This document shows positions 42,656 to 51,876 of a stretch of 64,000 bases of DNA, piece after piece. This stretch comes from an uncultured Lachnospiraceae bacterium (GTDB lineage: Bacteria; Bacillota; Clostridia; Lachnospirales; Lachnospiraceae). Each line of letters opens with the position of its first letter. Positions within the stretch are counted from its first letter, which is position 1. The position numbers and the translations under genes are program-made. Under the pieces are notes generated by a model. It had not been told where the DNA came from, made no database searches, and saw nothing but the letters and a program-made list of their open reading frames with translations. The DNA is taken from positions 1-64,000 of the forward strand of contig CADBRV010000050.1 of NCBI GenBank assembly GCA_902797185.1. The letters run 5' to 3'.

Positions 42656-43019
42656 AAAGCGCTCCTTAATTCATTTCAAAACTGCACCGTTTGTTACAAA
42701 GCCTTCCGTTCAAATTAATTTTTATTTTTTTATCATAACCCTCTATCGTTTATCCGGTTTATTATGGCTCTATCATATCCCTTTTTTAAAGATTTCGGAA
42801 CATCCCGTAACCCTCGGGATAGGAACTGATCAAATCGATGGCTGCAGAAACATCCTGCTGCACCAGTAATATCCAAAGATAAAATGCCTTATACCCAATG
42901 CCAGGCCAGGTCCCCGGAGGATCCCGTCCCTGCACCTGGCTTAAACCCCATAAAACGAGCCTGCACCATTGTTAAGCCGGGTTCCCGGAGGATCCAGCCC
43001 CTATACCTGGCTTCGGGCA
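42656..43019. repeat. Intergenic region with two hairpin direct repeats
   Basis: In 42903-42950 and 42974-43022 two units share CCCGGAGGATCC, CCTGGCTT and a trailing CATAAAA. In each the ends pair: GCCAGGT/ACCTGGC in the first and AGCCGGGT/ACCTGGCT in the second. They lie just beyond the SDR gene's terminator. The rest of 42656-42900 shows no gene. Confidence 0.65.
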
Positions 43020-43050
43020 TAAAAAATCCTGCCAGGTAACCCTGGCAGGA
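43020..43050 (-). terminator. Terminator of the CoA/ETF cluster's last gene
   Basis: Perfect 9-bp stem CCTGCCAGG/CCTGGCAGG (43028-43036, 43041-43049), followed on the minus strand by ATTTTTTATG. Confidence 0.92.
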
Positions 43051-43132
43051 CCAAAGACTTATATCACTGTTTACAATATAAAAATGGACAAATTATTTTG
43101 TATCAAATATATAAGTACATTTTGAAAAGCCA

Positions 43133-43894
43133 TTAATACATCGTGGTACCATGGTCTACATACAGGATCTGGCCCGTAACTGCCTTGGACTCGTCAGATG
43201 CGAAATACAGGCAGGCATATGCCTGGTCATCTACAGATGCTTCCGGCAGGGAAATGTCGATATGCTTTCCGCAGAGGGCTGCAAATTCCTGGTTGAAGGT
43301 AGCAGCTGCTTCCGGCGCATTCAGCGGGGTCGGGGTCGGTCCCGGTGCTACCGCATTGCAGCGGATCTCTGTTGCAGAGTAATAAATGGCGATATTTTTT
43401 GTCATGGAATTAACAGCTGCTTTGGCTGCAGAGTAGGAAATACCTGCTACGCCCTGGCTGCCGATGGAAGAAATATTGACAATAGAGCCTTTCTTCTGCT
43501 TCTCCATGAAAACAAGCGCATACTTGCTCATGTAGTATACGGAATACTGGTCTTCTTTTACGACATGGTCATACCAGTCTTCTGTGCATTCATTGATTGG
43601 GCGGTGCTTATCAGCGATGCCTGCGTTATTGACAAGGACATCGATCCTGCCATATTTGTCAACCGTATAGTCTACTACCTTGTGGCAGTCTTCCGGGATC
43701 GTGACATCTGCGTCAACTGAACTGATTTCTCCCCCTAATGCAGAGATTTCCTCCACCGTTTTCTCGTTTTCCTCATGACGCCTTGCGGCAATGACGACCT
43801 TTGCGCCTTCTTTGCAGAAGAGCTTTGCAACTGCTTTGCCAATGCCAGAATTGCCACCGGTGACAATGGCAATCTTTCCATCTAATCTACCCAT
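43133..43894 (-). CDS. SDR-family dehydrogenase (first)
   Basis: NAD(P)-dependent short-chain dehydrogenase/reductase of 253 residues. TGGNSGIGKA (12-21) binds the cofactor, NNAG at about 89-92, and the catalytic Ser, Tyr and Lys are in SSIGSQGVAGISYSAAKAA. AARRHEEN after strand 2 suggests NADP preference. The substrate is unknown; a hydroxyacyl or hydroxy-acid substrate is inferred from the cluster. AGGAGGTATTTAGA precedes the ATG. A terminator-like hairpin separates it from the gene upstream, so it may be partly independent. Confidence 0.88.
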   Translation of the reverse strand: MGRLDGKIAIVTGGNSGIGKAVAKLFCKEGAKVVIAARRHEENEKTVEEISALGGEISSVDADVTIPEDCHKVVDYTVDKYGRIDVLVNNAGIADKHRPINECTEDWYDHVVKEDQYSVYYMSKYALVFMEKQKKGSIVNISSIGSQGVAGISYSAAKAAVNSMTKNIAIYYSATEIRCNAVAPGPTPTPLNAPEAAATFNQEFAALCGKHIDISLPEASVDDQAYACLYFASDESKAVTGQILYVDHGTTMY

Positions 43895-43992
43895 TCTAAA
43901 TACCTCCTGTCTTTTGCCCCCTCTTCCGCCTGATTGGCAGCATCCCAGCCAAGGGGGCTTTTCTAATCTGCCGCCCTACCCAAGCGGCATAA

Positions 43993-44029
43993 CAAAACAA
44001 AAAGGGCAGCGCCCGAAAGGCACTGCCCC
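43993..44029 (-). terminator. Intercistronic terminator
   Basis: GGGCAGCGCC pairs with GGCACTGCCC (44004-44013, 44019-44028), with CGAAA loop; TTTTTGTTTTG follows on the minus strand. It lies between the hydroxyacyl-CoA dehydrogenase-like gene and the last SDR. Confidence 0.85.
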
Positions 44030-44037
44030 GAACCGGT

Positions 44038-44055
44038 CTGTTATAATTATAACAG
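44038..44055. promoter_or_regulatory. 18-bp perfect palindrome, Rex-like
   Basis: CTGTTATAATTATAACAG is a perfect palindrome. It contains TGTTA-N6-TAACA, the core of the NADH-sensing repressor Rex operator as generally described. It could regulate the SDR gene (43894), but the terminator at 43993-44029 lies between. Confidence 0.45.
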
Positions 44056-44182
44056 GCTGCATAGGAATTAAAATATAACGCCTATAAATTGTGATGCAAT
44101 TCATGTAACCATTTTATTGTTTTCACAACAACATGCCATTGTGGAAACTGCCAATAAAATATCTGAAAATGGCATCCCAATA

Positions 44183-45136
44183 TTAGAATTTGTGATGCAG
44201 TTTCAGGATCTGGATCAGCATCTTATCCCTGTAATGGGAAATCTCTTCATTGGTATGGCCGACTTCATCCGGAAGGTTCTTCATGATTTCATCCATTTCC
44301 TTCTGTGCCTTAGCGCCATAATCATCCGGGATGTGGTCCCAGGATGCGATATCAGCGCAGAGGTTGTAGCCGCCAGCCAGCATGTCCATCATGCCTTTAA
44401 GGCCGTTTTTGTTGGCCAGCTGCATGATCATGTTGTGGCCGAAGATAGCCCAACGGATGCCAGGACCATAAGTCAGGGCACGGTCCGCTTCTTCTACGGT
44501 GCAGACGCCTCTCTCAACCAGGTCCACCATCTCACGGAATACAGCAAGCTGCAGCCTGTTGCAGATGTAGCCCGGGCAGTCCTTCTTGAGGACGATCGGC
44601 TCTTTGCCAAGGGAAGTATAGAATTCTTTTGCTTCCTCAACCTTTGCCGGATCCGTCTTTTCCGTCTTGGTAATTTCTACCAGCGGGATAAGGTGTGGCG
44701 GGTTGTACGGATGTCCGCCGACGCAGCGTTCCGGATGAACTGCCTTTGCAGTAGTATCAGCCAGAGGAAGCCCTGAAGAAGAAGTAGCGATGATGGCGTC
44801 TACCGGAGCGTACTGCTCAATTTCAGCCAGCATGCTCTGTTTGATCGGGAGCCTTTCCGGACCGGATTCCTGTACGAACTGGGCGTCCTTTACAGCTTCT
44901 TCCATGCTGGTAGTGAATTGAATCCTGGCCTTGATCGCATCCATATCATCAATAACGCCATTGTCTTTCAGGAACTGAAGGTTGCCATCGATGGTCTTTT
45001 CATCGTTAGCCAGGCATTCGTCATTGATATCATACAGTTTTACGTTTTTGCCTTTGGTAGCAAACAGGACGGCCCAGCTTCCGCCGATAACGCCGCCGCC
45101 GATACCGGCAACATTTTTAATATCTTCTGCTTTCAT
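44183..45136 (-). CDS. 3-hydroxyacyl-CoA / L-carnitine dehydrogenase-like protein
   Basis: A 317-residue NAD-dependent dehydrogenase of the 3-hydroxyacyl-CoA dehydrogenase superfamily. Dinucleotide motif AGIGGGVIGGSWA (10-22), then GLPLADTTAKAVHPERCVGGHPYNPPHLIPLVEI and PGYICNRLQLAVFREMVDLVERG, with catalytic His and Asn in these segments. The HPYNPPHLIPLVEI segment is the form found in L-carnitine dehydrogenase, L-gulonate dehydrogenase and lambda-crystallin, not the HFFNPxxxMxLVE form of butyrate-pathway Hbd. It therefore probably acts on a hydroxy acid or an unusual hydroxyacyl-CoA; the substrate is unknown. Confidence 0.82.
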   Translation of the reverse strand: MKAEDIKNVAGIGGGVIGGSWAVLFATKGKNVKLYDINDECLANDEKTIDGNLQFLKDNGVIDDMDAIKARIQFTTSMEEAVKDAQFVQESGPERLPIKQSMLAEIEQYAPVDAIIATSSSGLPLADTTAKAVHPERCVGGHPYNPPHLIPLVEITKTEKTDPAKVEEAKEFYTSLGKEPIVLKKDCPGYICNRLQLAVFREMVDLVERGVCTVEEADRALTYGPGIRWAIFGHNMIMQLANKNGLKGMMDMLAGGYNLCADIASWDHIPDDYGAKAQKEMDEIMKNLPDEVGHTNEEISHYRDKMLIQILKLHHKF

Positions 45137-45195
45137 TTCGTCCTCCTCTCAAAAAAGCGAAATATAGACAAAGCAAAATAAAAAAACATTAGCCA

Positions 45196-45234
45196 AAAAC
45201 AATGAGAAACACGCAAGGTGCTCCTCATTGTTCC
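45196..45234 (-). other. Intercistronic hairpin
   Basis: AACAATGAG pairs with CTCATTGTT (45198-45206, 45224-45232), followed on the minus strand by TTTGG. It lies just past the thiolase stop and may be a weak terminator or RNA stabiliser. Confidence 0.55.
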
Positions 45235-45248
45235 TGGTAATCATTCAA

Positions 45249-46421
45249 TTAGTTCAAACGCTCGAAGACACCGGCTGCGCCCATTCCGCCGCCGATACAC
45301 ATGGTTACAAGGCCATACTTCTTGTCGTTGTCACGCAGGTAATCCAGCATCTTGCAGGTAAGGAAGATACCGGTTGCGCCCATCGGATGTCCAAGTGCCA
45401 TAGCGCCGCCGTACGGGTTCGTGATGTCCATGTTCAGGTGCAGGTCACGGATGCAGGCGATCGCCTGGGAAGCGAATGCTTCATTCAGCTCGATTTCATC
45501 CATCTGGTCGATTGTCAGGCCGGCCCTCTTCATAGCCTTCGGAACTGCGTAGATAGGTCCAAGACCCATATAACGTCCGTCAAGGCCTGCGGTAGCGAAG
45601 CCAAGCATCTTTGCCAGCGGCTTGATGCCAAGTTCGTTCGCCTTGTCCATGGTCATGATGACTGCGAATGCAGCTGCATCAGAAGTCTGGGAGGAAAGTG
45701 CTGCGGTGATCTTGCCGCCTTCTTCTTCCGGAACGAAGCAGGTCTTCATCTTAGCCATTTTTTCCATGGAAGTATTCAGGATACCTCCGTCGGTATCAAC
45801 GACTACTTCTTCGCCCTGCGGGTTGATCACCTTTACCGGGATAATGGACGGTGCAAGTTTGCCCTCGTCACGGGCCTTTGCAGCCAGCTGGTGGGAGCGA
45901 AGAGCCAGCTCTTCCATCTCTACACGGGAGATGTTGTATTTCTTTGCAACGTTCTCTGCCGTGATACCCATCGGCATATAACCACCGATTTCATCATCGC
46001 GCTCTGCAAGCCAGTCATCCTGGAATTCACGCGGATACGGGCCATAGCAAAGGGACATGGACTCAACACCACCAGCAATGTAAACATCACCCTGGCCAGC
46101 CTGGATAGCATTCATGCAGGTAGCCATAGCCTGGAGTCCTGAAGAGCAGAAACGGTTGATGGTCTGGCCGCAAACCGTGTTCGGAAGCTCTGCACGCTGT
46201 ACAACCAGCCTTGCCATGTTCTGGGAGCACTGGTTAACGTGGGAAGCACAACCCAATACAAGGTCTTCGATATCGTTCGGGTCAAGCTGCGGTACCTTTG
46301 CAAGCACGCCTCTCAAAACCTGGTTGCAAATCTCGATCGGGTGGGTAGTAGCGAAAGCCTGCTTTTTGGATCTCTGTACAGCAGATCTTCCGATTGCTAC
46401 GATTACTGGAGTTCTGTCCAT
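45249..46421 (-). CDS. Thiolase (acetyl-CoA C-acyltransferase family)
   Basis: A 390-residue thiolase. The acyl-accepting Cys92 is in NRFCSSGLQAM; ELNEAFASQA, the catalytic His in GGAMALGHPMGATG, and the second Cys in TMCIGGGMGAAGVFE are all present. It may cleave a 3-oxoacyl-CoA or condense acetyl-CoA. The NPYGGAMALGHPMGATG segment differs from the usual NVNGGAIALGHPLGASG, so substrate range may differ from acetoacetyl-CoA thiolase. Confidence 0.92.
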   Translation of the reverse strand: MDRTPVIVAIGRSAVQRSKKQAFATTHPIEICNQVLRGVLAKVPQLDPNDIEDLVLGCASHVNQCSQNMARLVVQRAELPNTVCGQTINRFCSSGLQAMATCMNAIQAGQGDVYIAGGVESMSLCYGPYPREFQDDWLAERDDEIGGYMPMGITAENVAKKYNISRVEMEELALRSHQLAAKARDEGKLAPSIIPVKVINPQGEEVVVDTDGGILNTSMEKMAKMKTCFVPEEEGGKITAALSSQTSDAAAFAVIMTMDKANELGIKPLAKMLGFATAGLDGRYMGLGPIYAVPKAMKRAGLTIDQMDEIELNEAFASQAIACIRDLHLNMDITNPYGGAMALGHPMGATGIFLTCKMLDYLRDNDKKYGLVTMCIGGGMGAAGVFERLN

Positions 46422-46505
46422 TTTTATATCCTTCTTTCTTGAAATTGTGTATGTTAAACGACGCTATGCCGTTTAAACCTGGATCAAAGGACGGTAGAAC
46501 GGCTA

Positions 46506-47282
46506 TTAAGCCATCATGCCGCCATCGACGGGGATTACGACCCCGGTCAGATAGCTGGAAGCTTCCGTGGTCAGGAACAGGATGACGTTTGCAACATCCC
46601 TGGTCTCTGCGTAACGGCGCATAGGGATAGATTTCATAACAACGGTGTTGTTCTTTTCATTGGCTACCATCTTGTCGATCATATGGGTCTTCACATAGCC
46701 CGGAGCAACTGCGTTGACACGGATGCCCCATCTTGCCCATTCTTTTGCCATGATGCCGGTCAGATGACGGACGCCTGCCTTTGCGGCACCGTATACGGAA
46801 ACATATTTCGGGGTCATGATGCCTGCTGCAGAAGACAGGTTGACGATGACGCCGTTACCCTGGGACTTCATCTGCAATGCTACCTGCTGGGTCAGGAAAT
46901 AAAGCCCTTTGAGGTCAACACTATGTACAAAATCCCATTCTTTCTCGGTAACGTCCAAGATCGGTTTTTCATCAGATGTTACGCCTGCGTTATTAACAAG
47001 CACATCAATTTTACCAAATTTCTCTACCGTCTTCAACACCATGTTCTTAGCGCTGTCAATGGAAGAAACATCCGTAGCGACGCCCAGAGCCTCGATCCCT
47101 TCTGCTTCCAGTTTTTTAACTGCTTCATCGCAGGCTTCCTGCTTGAGGTCAGCGATTACGACCTTGCCGCCTGCTGCACCCAGCATGCCGGCAACTTCGA
47201 AGCCGATACCCTGTGCGGAACCGGTAACGATGACTACCTTACCCGTCAAATCATATTTTGGCAAATCTTCCTTAAAAGCCAT
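46506..47282 (-). CDS. SDR-family dehydrogenase (second)
   Basis: A 258-residue short-chain dehydrogenase. TGSAQGIGFEVA binds the cofactor, an acidic ADLKQE after strand 2 suggests NAD preference (opposite to the first SDR), and NNAG, SSAAG and the catalytic YGAAKAG follow. The C-terminal SSYLTGVVIPVDGGMMA is standard. The extra N-terminal FKEDLPKYDL segment resembles gluconate 5-dehydrogenase-type SDRs. Substrate unknown. Confidence 0.88.
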   Translation of the reverse strand: MAFKEDLPKYDLTGKVVIVTGSAQGIGFEVAGMLGAAGGKVVIADLKQEACDEAVKKLEAEGIEALGVATDVSSIDSAKNMVLKTVEKFGKIDVLVNNAGVTSDEKPILDVTEKEWDFVHSVDLKGLYFLTQQVALQMKSQGNGVIVNLSSAAGIMTPKYVSVYGAAKAGVRHLTGIMAKEWARWGIRVNAVAPGYVKTHMIDKMVANEKNNTVVMKSIPMRRYAETRDVANVILFLTTEASSYLTGVVIPVDGGMMA

Positions 47283-47373
47283 TGTTCTACCCCTCTTTCT
47301 GATTTTTTATAACTACTGCCGTTTTACACGGCCCGACTCTTTTGGCAGAGGCGGATTTATACCCTCCAAAGCA

Positions 47374-48636
47374 TTAAGCCTTGGACTGGATTTTCTTATA
47401 AGTTCCTTTCAGGACAACTGCAAGGGCTGCAGCTACCAGGGAAAGGATGGCGCCGGCGATATATGCCTTGGAATAGCTGGTTACACCGCCAATTTTGGTA
47501 ACCATGCTGGTGGCAAGACGCGGCCCGATCAGGGCTGCTACTGCAAATGCGATATACATGAACCCGAAGTTTACGGTCAGGTTCTTATACCCGAAGAAGT
47601 CAGCAGTCATCGGTGTAAGCAGGGTGGCGAAACCACCGAAGCAGGATGCTGTCAGTGCAAGGAAAATGACTACGCCGATACCGGACGGCAGAAATGCAAG
47701 CACGCCCATGCAGACAGCGCCAATGATGCACAGGATGATATTGACATTATAAATGCCTGTCTTCGTAGATACCGTGCCCCAGAACAAACGTCCCAAAGTA
47801 TTGAAAAGCGTAATGATGGATACAGCCAGTGCTGCATGTGCTGCGATCGCGCCGCCTGCGGTATCTGCTACAATGCCTTTAGCCTGGGAAATTGCCAGCA
47901 TGCCGCTGGTAAGTGCCAGTGAAAAGCAGATCAGCATGATCCAGCAGGTAGCGGTCTTGACCATTTCACCCCTGGTCTTGTCCGGAGCGGTCTTCTTAGC
48001 CGGTGCAGAGGATTTTTTCTCATCCTTGCTGGAAAGAGATTCTACATACCCTTCCGGAATATCGCTCAGGAACAGGGACATGCACACAATCACGATCAGG
48101 AAGACCAGGCCCAGTACCAGGAAAGTATGCGGCAGGCCGCTTCCATCATTTCCAATCATGCCCTGTGCAACAGGTGCCCAGATGACGGCACCGGAACCGT
48201 AAGCTGCAGCCATAAGGCCGGAAGCCAGGGAGCCTTTATCCGCAAGGACTTTTACAGAGTAAGACATCATCTGCGGATAAATAAATGCGACGCCCGCACC
48301 GGCAAATCCGCCGTAAAACAGGTACAGCATCGGCAGGGAGCTGCCGAAGAAGAAGCATCCGATGAGGCCTACGCCATAAAGGATTCCGCCTACCATGATA
48401 TTCTGTTTTACGTTCAGCCTGGTGATAATCGGGCTAAGCGGGATCGGCCCCAGGCAGGAAATGGATACCTGGAGCGTATATGTGATTGCGATTGCAGACG
48501 CGGTCCAGTCCGGATGGGTCGTCATCAAAGCGGACTGGATAATGCTCCAGGAATATCCGAAGCCTGCGCAGAAAGTGGCAATCAAAGCTGCTACAAAAAT
48601 CAGCGTCCTTTTCGATTTAAATTTTTCAATTGTCAT
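47374..48636 (-). CDS. MFS transporter, OFA (oxalate/formate antiporter) type
   Basis: A 420-residue membrane protein with 12 predicted helices and a central charged loop (SSKDEKKSSAPAKKTAPDKTRGEM, about 205-230). The start (TLIFVAALIATFCAGFGYSWSIIQSAL) and the repeated PLSPIITRLNVK and FWGTVSTKTG loops match the OFA branch of the major facilitator family, whose known members exchange carboxylates. It is the likely importer of the substrate of this cluster. Confidence 0.87.
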   Translation of the reverse strand: MTIEKFKSKRTLIFVAALIATFCAGFGYSWSIIQSALMTTHPDWTASAIAITYTLQVSISCLGPIPLSPIITRLNVKQNIMVGGILYGVGLIGCFFFGSSLPMLYLFYGGFAGAGVAFIYPQMMSYSVKVLADKGSLASGLMAAAYGSGAVIWAPVAQGMIGNDGSGLPHTFLVLGLVFLIVIVCMSLFLSDIPEGYVESLSSKDEKKSSAPAKKTAPDKTRGEMVKTATCWIMLICFSLALTSGMLAISQAKGIVADTAGGAIAAHAALAVSIITLFNTLGRLFWGTVSTKTGIYNVNIILCIIGAVCMGVLAFLPSGIGVVIFLALTASCFGGFATLLTPMTADFFGYKNLTVNFGFMYIAFAVAALIGPRLATSMVTKIGGVTSYSKAYIAGAILSLVAAALAVVLKGTYKKIQSKA

Positions 48637-48783
48637 TCTACAAACCTCAACATTAAAACCCTTTTTAACAATTTTTCAGCGGAGAAGCCCCTTAGAAACC
48701 CCTCCGCCGAAAAGAATATACCCATTGGTATAAAGCAGCTGCCCTTCTCGAAGCAGCCGCATGGCATTTTATGCCGTTATGAT

Positions 48784-49878
48784 TTAAGCTTCTGCCTTAT
48801 ATTCTTTGAAAGCTTCGATCAGCATCGGGACGATCTTGTAAAGGTCGCCGACAATCCCATAATCTGCTACTTCGAAGATCGGGGCAATGGAGCTCTTATT
48901 GATCGCTACGATAATGTCAGAATCCTGCATGCCTGCCAGGTGCTGGATAGCGCCGGAAATACCGCATGCGAAATAGATTTTCGGTTTAACGGTGGTACCG
49001 GTCTGTCCAACCTGGTGGGAGTGGTCGATCCAGCCTGCATCAACAGCTGCACGGCTTGCACCAACGACACCGCCAACGGTATCAGCGAATTCCTGCATCA
49101 GCTTGAAGCCGTCTGCACTGCCAAGTCCTGCGCCGCCGGAAACAACGATTTCTGCGTCGGTCAGGTTTACTTTCTTCTCGGTAGACTTCACGATCTCAAG
49201 GATCTTGGTATGGATATCATCTGCGGTAAGCTTGTAATCCAGCTTGATGATCTCGCCGGTCCTGGATTCGTCTTTTACAGCTTTGTCCATAACGCCCGGG
49301 CGGACAGTTGCCATCTGCGGGCGGGTAGCCGGGCAGATGATGGTAGCCATCAGGTTGCCGCCGAATGCCGGACGGGTCATCTTCAGGTTTTCCTTGTTTG
49401 CATCGATACGGTCCTGGGAAACCGTAGCGCTTGTAATGCCGTGAAGGAATTCCATGTATTTGTTTGTATCATAATCCAGATGCGTGCAGTCTGCAGTCAG
49501 TCCGGTAGTGGTCCTCTTTGCGATACGCGGGCCAAGGTCACGTCCAATATGGGTTGCACCCAGAAGGACAATTTCCGGCTGGTATTTACGGATTGCCTGG
49601 TCGATGACTTCCGTATATGCGTCTGTCGTATAATCTTTCAGAAGCGCGTCATCTGCTACATAAACCTTGTCAGCACCGTAAGCGATCAGCTCTTTTGCAA
49701 GGTCGCCTACATTCTCGCCAAGAAGGATAGCGGAAAGGTCTGTCCCGATATCATTTGCCAGTTTCTTGCCTTCGCCTAAAAGCTCAATGGCAACGCTGTT
49801 CAGCTCGCCCTGCCTCTGTTCTGCAAAGACCCATACGCCTTTCCAGGCACCTCTGTCTTCCACTGCTACTCTAGCCAT
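48784..49878 (-). CDS. etfA: Electron transfer flavoprotein, alpha subunit
   Basis: FAD-binding subunit of ETF (364 residues). The C-terminal FAD signature is clear: [70 protein letters not shown], then [25 protein letters not shown]. It accepts electrons from the acyl-CoA dehydrogenase or drives it in reverse; no extra ferredoxin domain is fused. 25 nt after etfB. Confidence 0.95.
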   Translation of the reverse strand: MARVAVEDRGAWKGVWVFAEQRQGELNSVAIELLGEGKKLANDIGTDLSAILLGENVGDLAKELIAYGADKVYVADDALLKDYTTDAYTEVIDQAIRKYQPEIVLLGATHIGRDLGPRIAKRTTTGLTADCTHLDYDTNKYMEFLHGITSATVSQDRIDANKENLKMTRPAFGGNLMATIICPATRPQMATVRPGVMDKAVKDESRTGEIIKLDYKLTADDIHTKILEIVKSTEKKVNLTDAEIVVSGGAGLGSADGFKLMQEFADTVGGVVGASRAAVDAGWIDHSHQVGQTGTTVKPKIYFACGISGAIQHLAGMQDSDIIVAINKSSIAPIFEVADYGIVGDLYKIVPMLIEAFKEYKAEA

Positions 49879-49903
49879 TTTAAACCTCCGTAAGTTCTTG
49901 CTA

Positions 49904-50698
49904 TTAGATGTAATGTTTTTCTTTCAGGCTTGCCATCAGCTGGTCAACCATTTCCTGGTCAGTGCCTTCAAGCATGACGCCAGCACCCTTTGGAGCCGGT
50001 GCGAAAGAAGTAAATACGTTGGTCGGGGAAGCCTTAAGGCCGGTCTCTTCCTGTTTGATATCTACATCGTCAAAGGACCATGTAGTAATCCTCTCCGGAT
50101 GGTCATAAGCTTCGATGATGCCGCCTACGTTCATATAACGCGGGGTGTTCAGCTCTGCAACGCAGGTGATAAAGCAAGGCATCTGTACTTCGATGATTTC
50201 ATAGCCGTCTTCCAGCTGTCTCTTTACGGTAACAGTCTTGCCGTCGATCTTGATATCCTCAGCATAAGTAACCTGCGGGATTCCAAGCTTTTCAGCAATC
50301 TGCGGTCCAACCTGTGCGGTATCGCCATCGATAGCCTGGCGGCCGCCAAGGATCAGGTCATAATCTCCAACCTTTGCCATGCCTGCTGCGATCGCATTGG
50401 AAGTAGCCCAGGTATCGGATCCACCGAAACGACGGTCGGAAAGGAGGATTGCGTCATCAGCGCCCATAGCAAGGCATTCGTTCAGCATTTCCTTAGCCTG
50501 GTCCGGTCCCATAGAAATAACGGTTACATGTACGTTCTCAGGATCTTTGTCTTTGATCTCAAGAGCAGCTTCCAAAGCGTTTGCGTCATCCGGGTTCAGG
50601 ATGGATTCAACGCCTTCTCGGTTGATTCTACCGGTAACAGGGTCAGTCGTAACATTTTTGGTGTTCGGGACCTGTTTTGCACAAACTAAAATCTTCAT
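49904..50698 (-). CDS. etfB: Electron transfer flavoprotein, beta subunit
   Basis: 264-residue ETF beta subunit: [12 protein letters not shown] start, [36 protein letters not shown] (nucleotide-binding segment) and the C-terminal arm. Lies 14 nt after the acyl-CoA dehydrogenase gene. Whether this pair bifurcates electrons to ferredoxin cannot be decided by eye. Confidence 0.95.
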   Translation of the reverse strand: MKILVCAKQVPNTKNVTTDPVTGRINREGVESILNPDDANALEAALEIKDKDPENVHVTVISMGPDQAKEMLNECLAMGADDAILLSDRRFGGSDTWATSNAIAAGMAKVGDYDLILGGRQAIDGDTAQVGPQIAEKLGIPQVTYAEDIKIDGKTVTVKRQLEDGYEIIEVQMPCFITCVAELNTPRYMNVGGIIEAYDHPERITTWSFDDVDIKQEETGLKASPTNVFTSFAPAPKGAGVMLEGTDQEMVDQLMASLKEKHYI

Positions 50699-50712
50699 GA
50701 TATCCTCCTCTA

Positions 50713-51849
50713 TTATTTGTCGGCCAATACACTACGAGAAATGACTAATTTCTGGATCTCGGAAGTACCTTCATAGATCGGAAGGATACGTGCATCCCTG
50801 TAGATTCTTTCGATTGCGTAGTCTTTCATGTATCCGTAACCGCCGTGAATCTGTACAGACTTGTAAGCAACTTCGTTTGCGATTTCAGATGCAAAGTATT
50901 TTGCCATAGCAGCTTCAGTGGTTACTTTCTGGCCATGGTCCAGTTTATCAGCAGCGCTGTAAACCAGCTGGCGGGCAGCTTCTACCTTGGTAGCCATGTC
51001 TGCAAGGGTGAACTGGGTGTTCTGGAATTTGGAAATCGGACGGCCGAACTGTACCCTTTCCTTAGAGTATTTCACAGCCTCGTCCAAAGCGCCCTTTGCA
51101 GCACCCAGGGACTGGGAAGCTACGGTAACACGGCCTGCATCCAGGATGCTCATGGCGATGTTGAAGCCCCTGCCGACTTTGCCCAGGATATTGGACTTCG
51201 GTACGCGGACATTCTCGAGGATGATATCAGAAGTCTGGGATCCGTGGATACCCATCTTTTCTTCCGGCTTTCCGGTGGAGAAGCCTTCCCAATTGCTCTC
51301 TACGATGAAAGCAGTGATGCCATGGGTTCCGGAATGAAGGTCCGTCTTTGCGAAAATCGTTACATAATCGCAGAACGGAGCCATGGTGATGAAGGTCTTA
51401 CGTCCATTCAGGATGTAATAGTCGCCATCTTCTACTGCAGTCGTGGAAACAGAACCTGCGTCGCACCCTGCGCCCGGCTCAGTCAAACCGAAAGAAGCAA
51501 TCTTCTCGCCCTTTGCAAGCGGTACAAGGTATTTCTGCTTCTGCTCTTCGGTACCGAACATCTGGAACGGTTCACCGGAAAGAGAGTTGCCCATGATCAG
51601 GGAAGATGCGGATACATCTTTTGCACAGAACTCTTCGCATACGATGGAGAGTGCTTTGAAGTCGCCGCCCATTCCGCCATATTCCTTCGGAATGGTAATG
51701 CCGGTAAAGCCATACCTTGCTACCTTGTCCCAGACATCCTGCGGATAAACGCCGGTTTTGTCAACGTCATTTGCGATCGGCTCAAGCTCGTTCTCAGCGA
51801 ATTCTCTGGCAAGCTTTCGGATCATCTCATGTTTTGCGTCAAAAATCAT
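50713..51849 (-). CDS. Acyl-CoA dehydrogenase
   Basis: A 378-residue FAD enzyme of the short/medium-chain acyl-CoA dehydrogenase family. FGLTEPGAGCDAG and YILNGRKTFIT contact FAD and substrate, GRGFNIAMSILDAGRVTVASQSLG and RVQFGRPISKFQ follow, and the catalytic base Glu is in LPIYEGTSEIQKLVISRS. Full length and complete. Substrate unknown; butyryl-CoA dehydrogenase activity is possible. Confidence 0.94.
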   Translation of the reverse strand: MIFDAKHEMIRKLAREFAENELEPIANDVDKTGVYPQDVWDKVARYGFTGITIPKEYGGMGGDFKALSIVCEEFCAKDVSASSLIMGNSLSGEPFQMFGTEEQKQKYLVPLAKGEKIASFGLTEPGAGCDAGSVSTTAVEDGDYYILNGRKTFITMAPFCDYVTIFAKTDLHSGTHGITAFIVESNWEGFSTGKPEEKMGIHGSQTSDIILENVRVPKSNILGKVGRGFNIAMSILDAGRVTVASQSLGAAKGALDEAVKYSKERVQFGRPISKFQNTQFTLADMATKVEAARQLVYSAADKLDHGQKVTTEAAMAKYFASEIANEVAYKSVQIHGGYGYMKDYAIERIYRDARILPIYEGTSEIQKLVISRSVLADK

Positions 51850-51876
51850 TTCCTTTCCTCCTGGTTCGTGATTTTC

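Noticed and set aside
48127-49779. 550-codon plus-strand frame opposite the MFS and etfA genes
   Set aside because: It spans two real genes and the gap between them on the other strand, has no domain logic, and is typical of antisense shadow frames.
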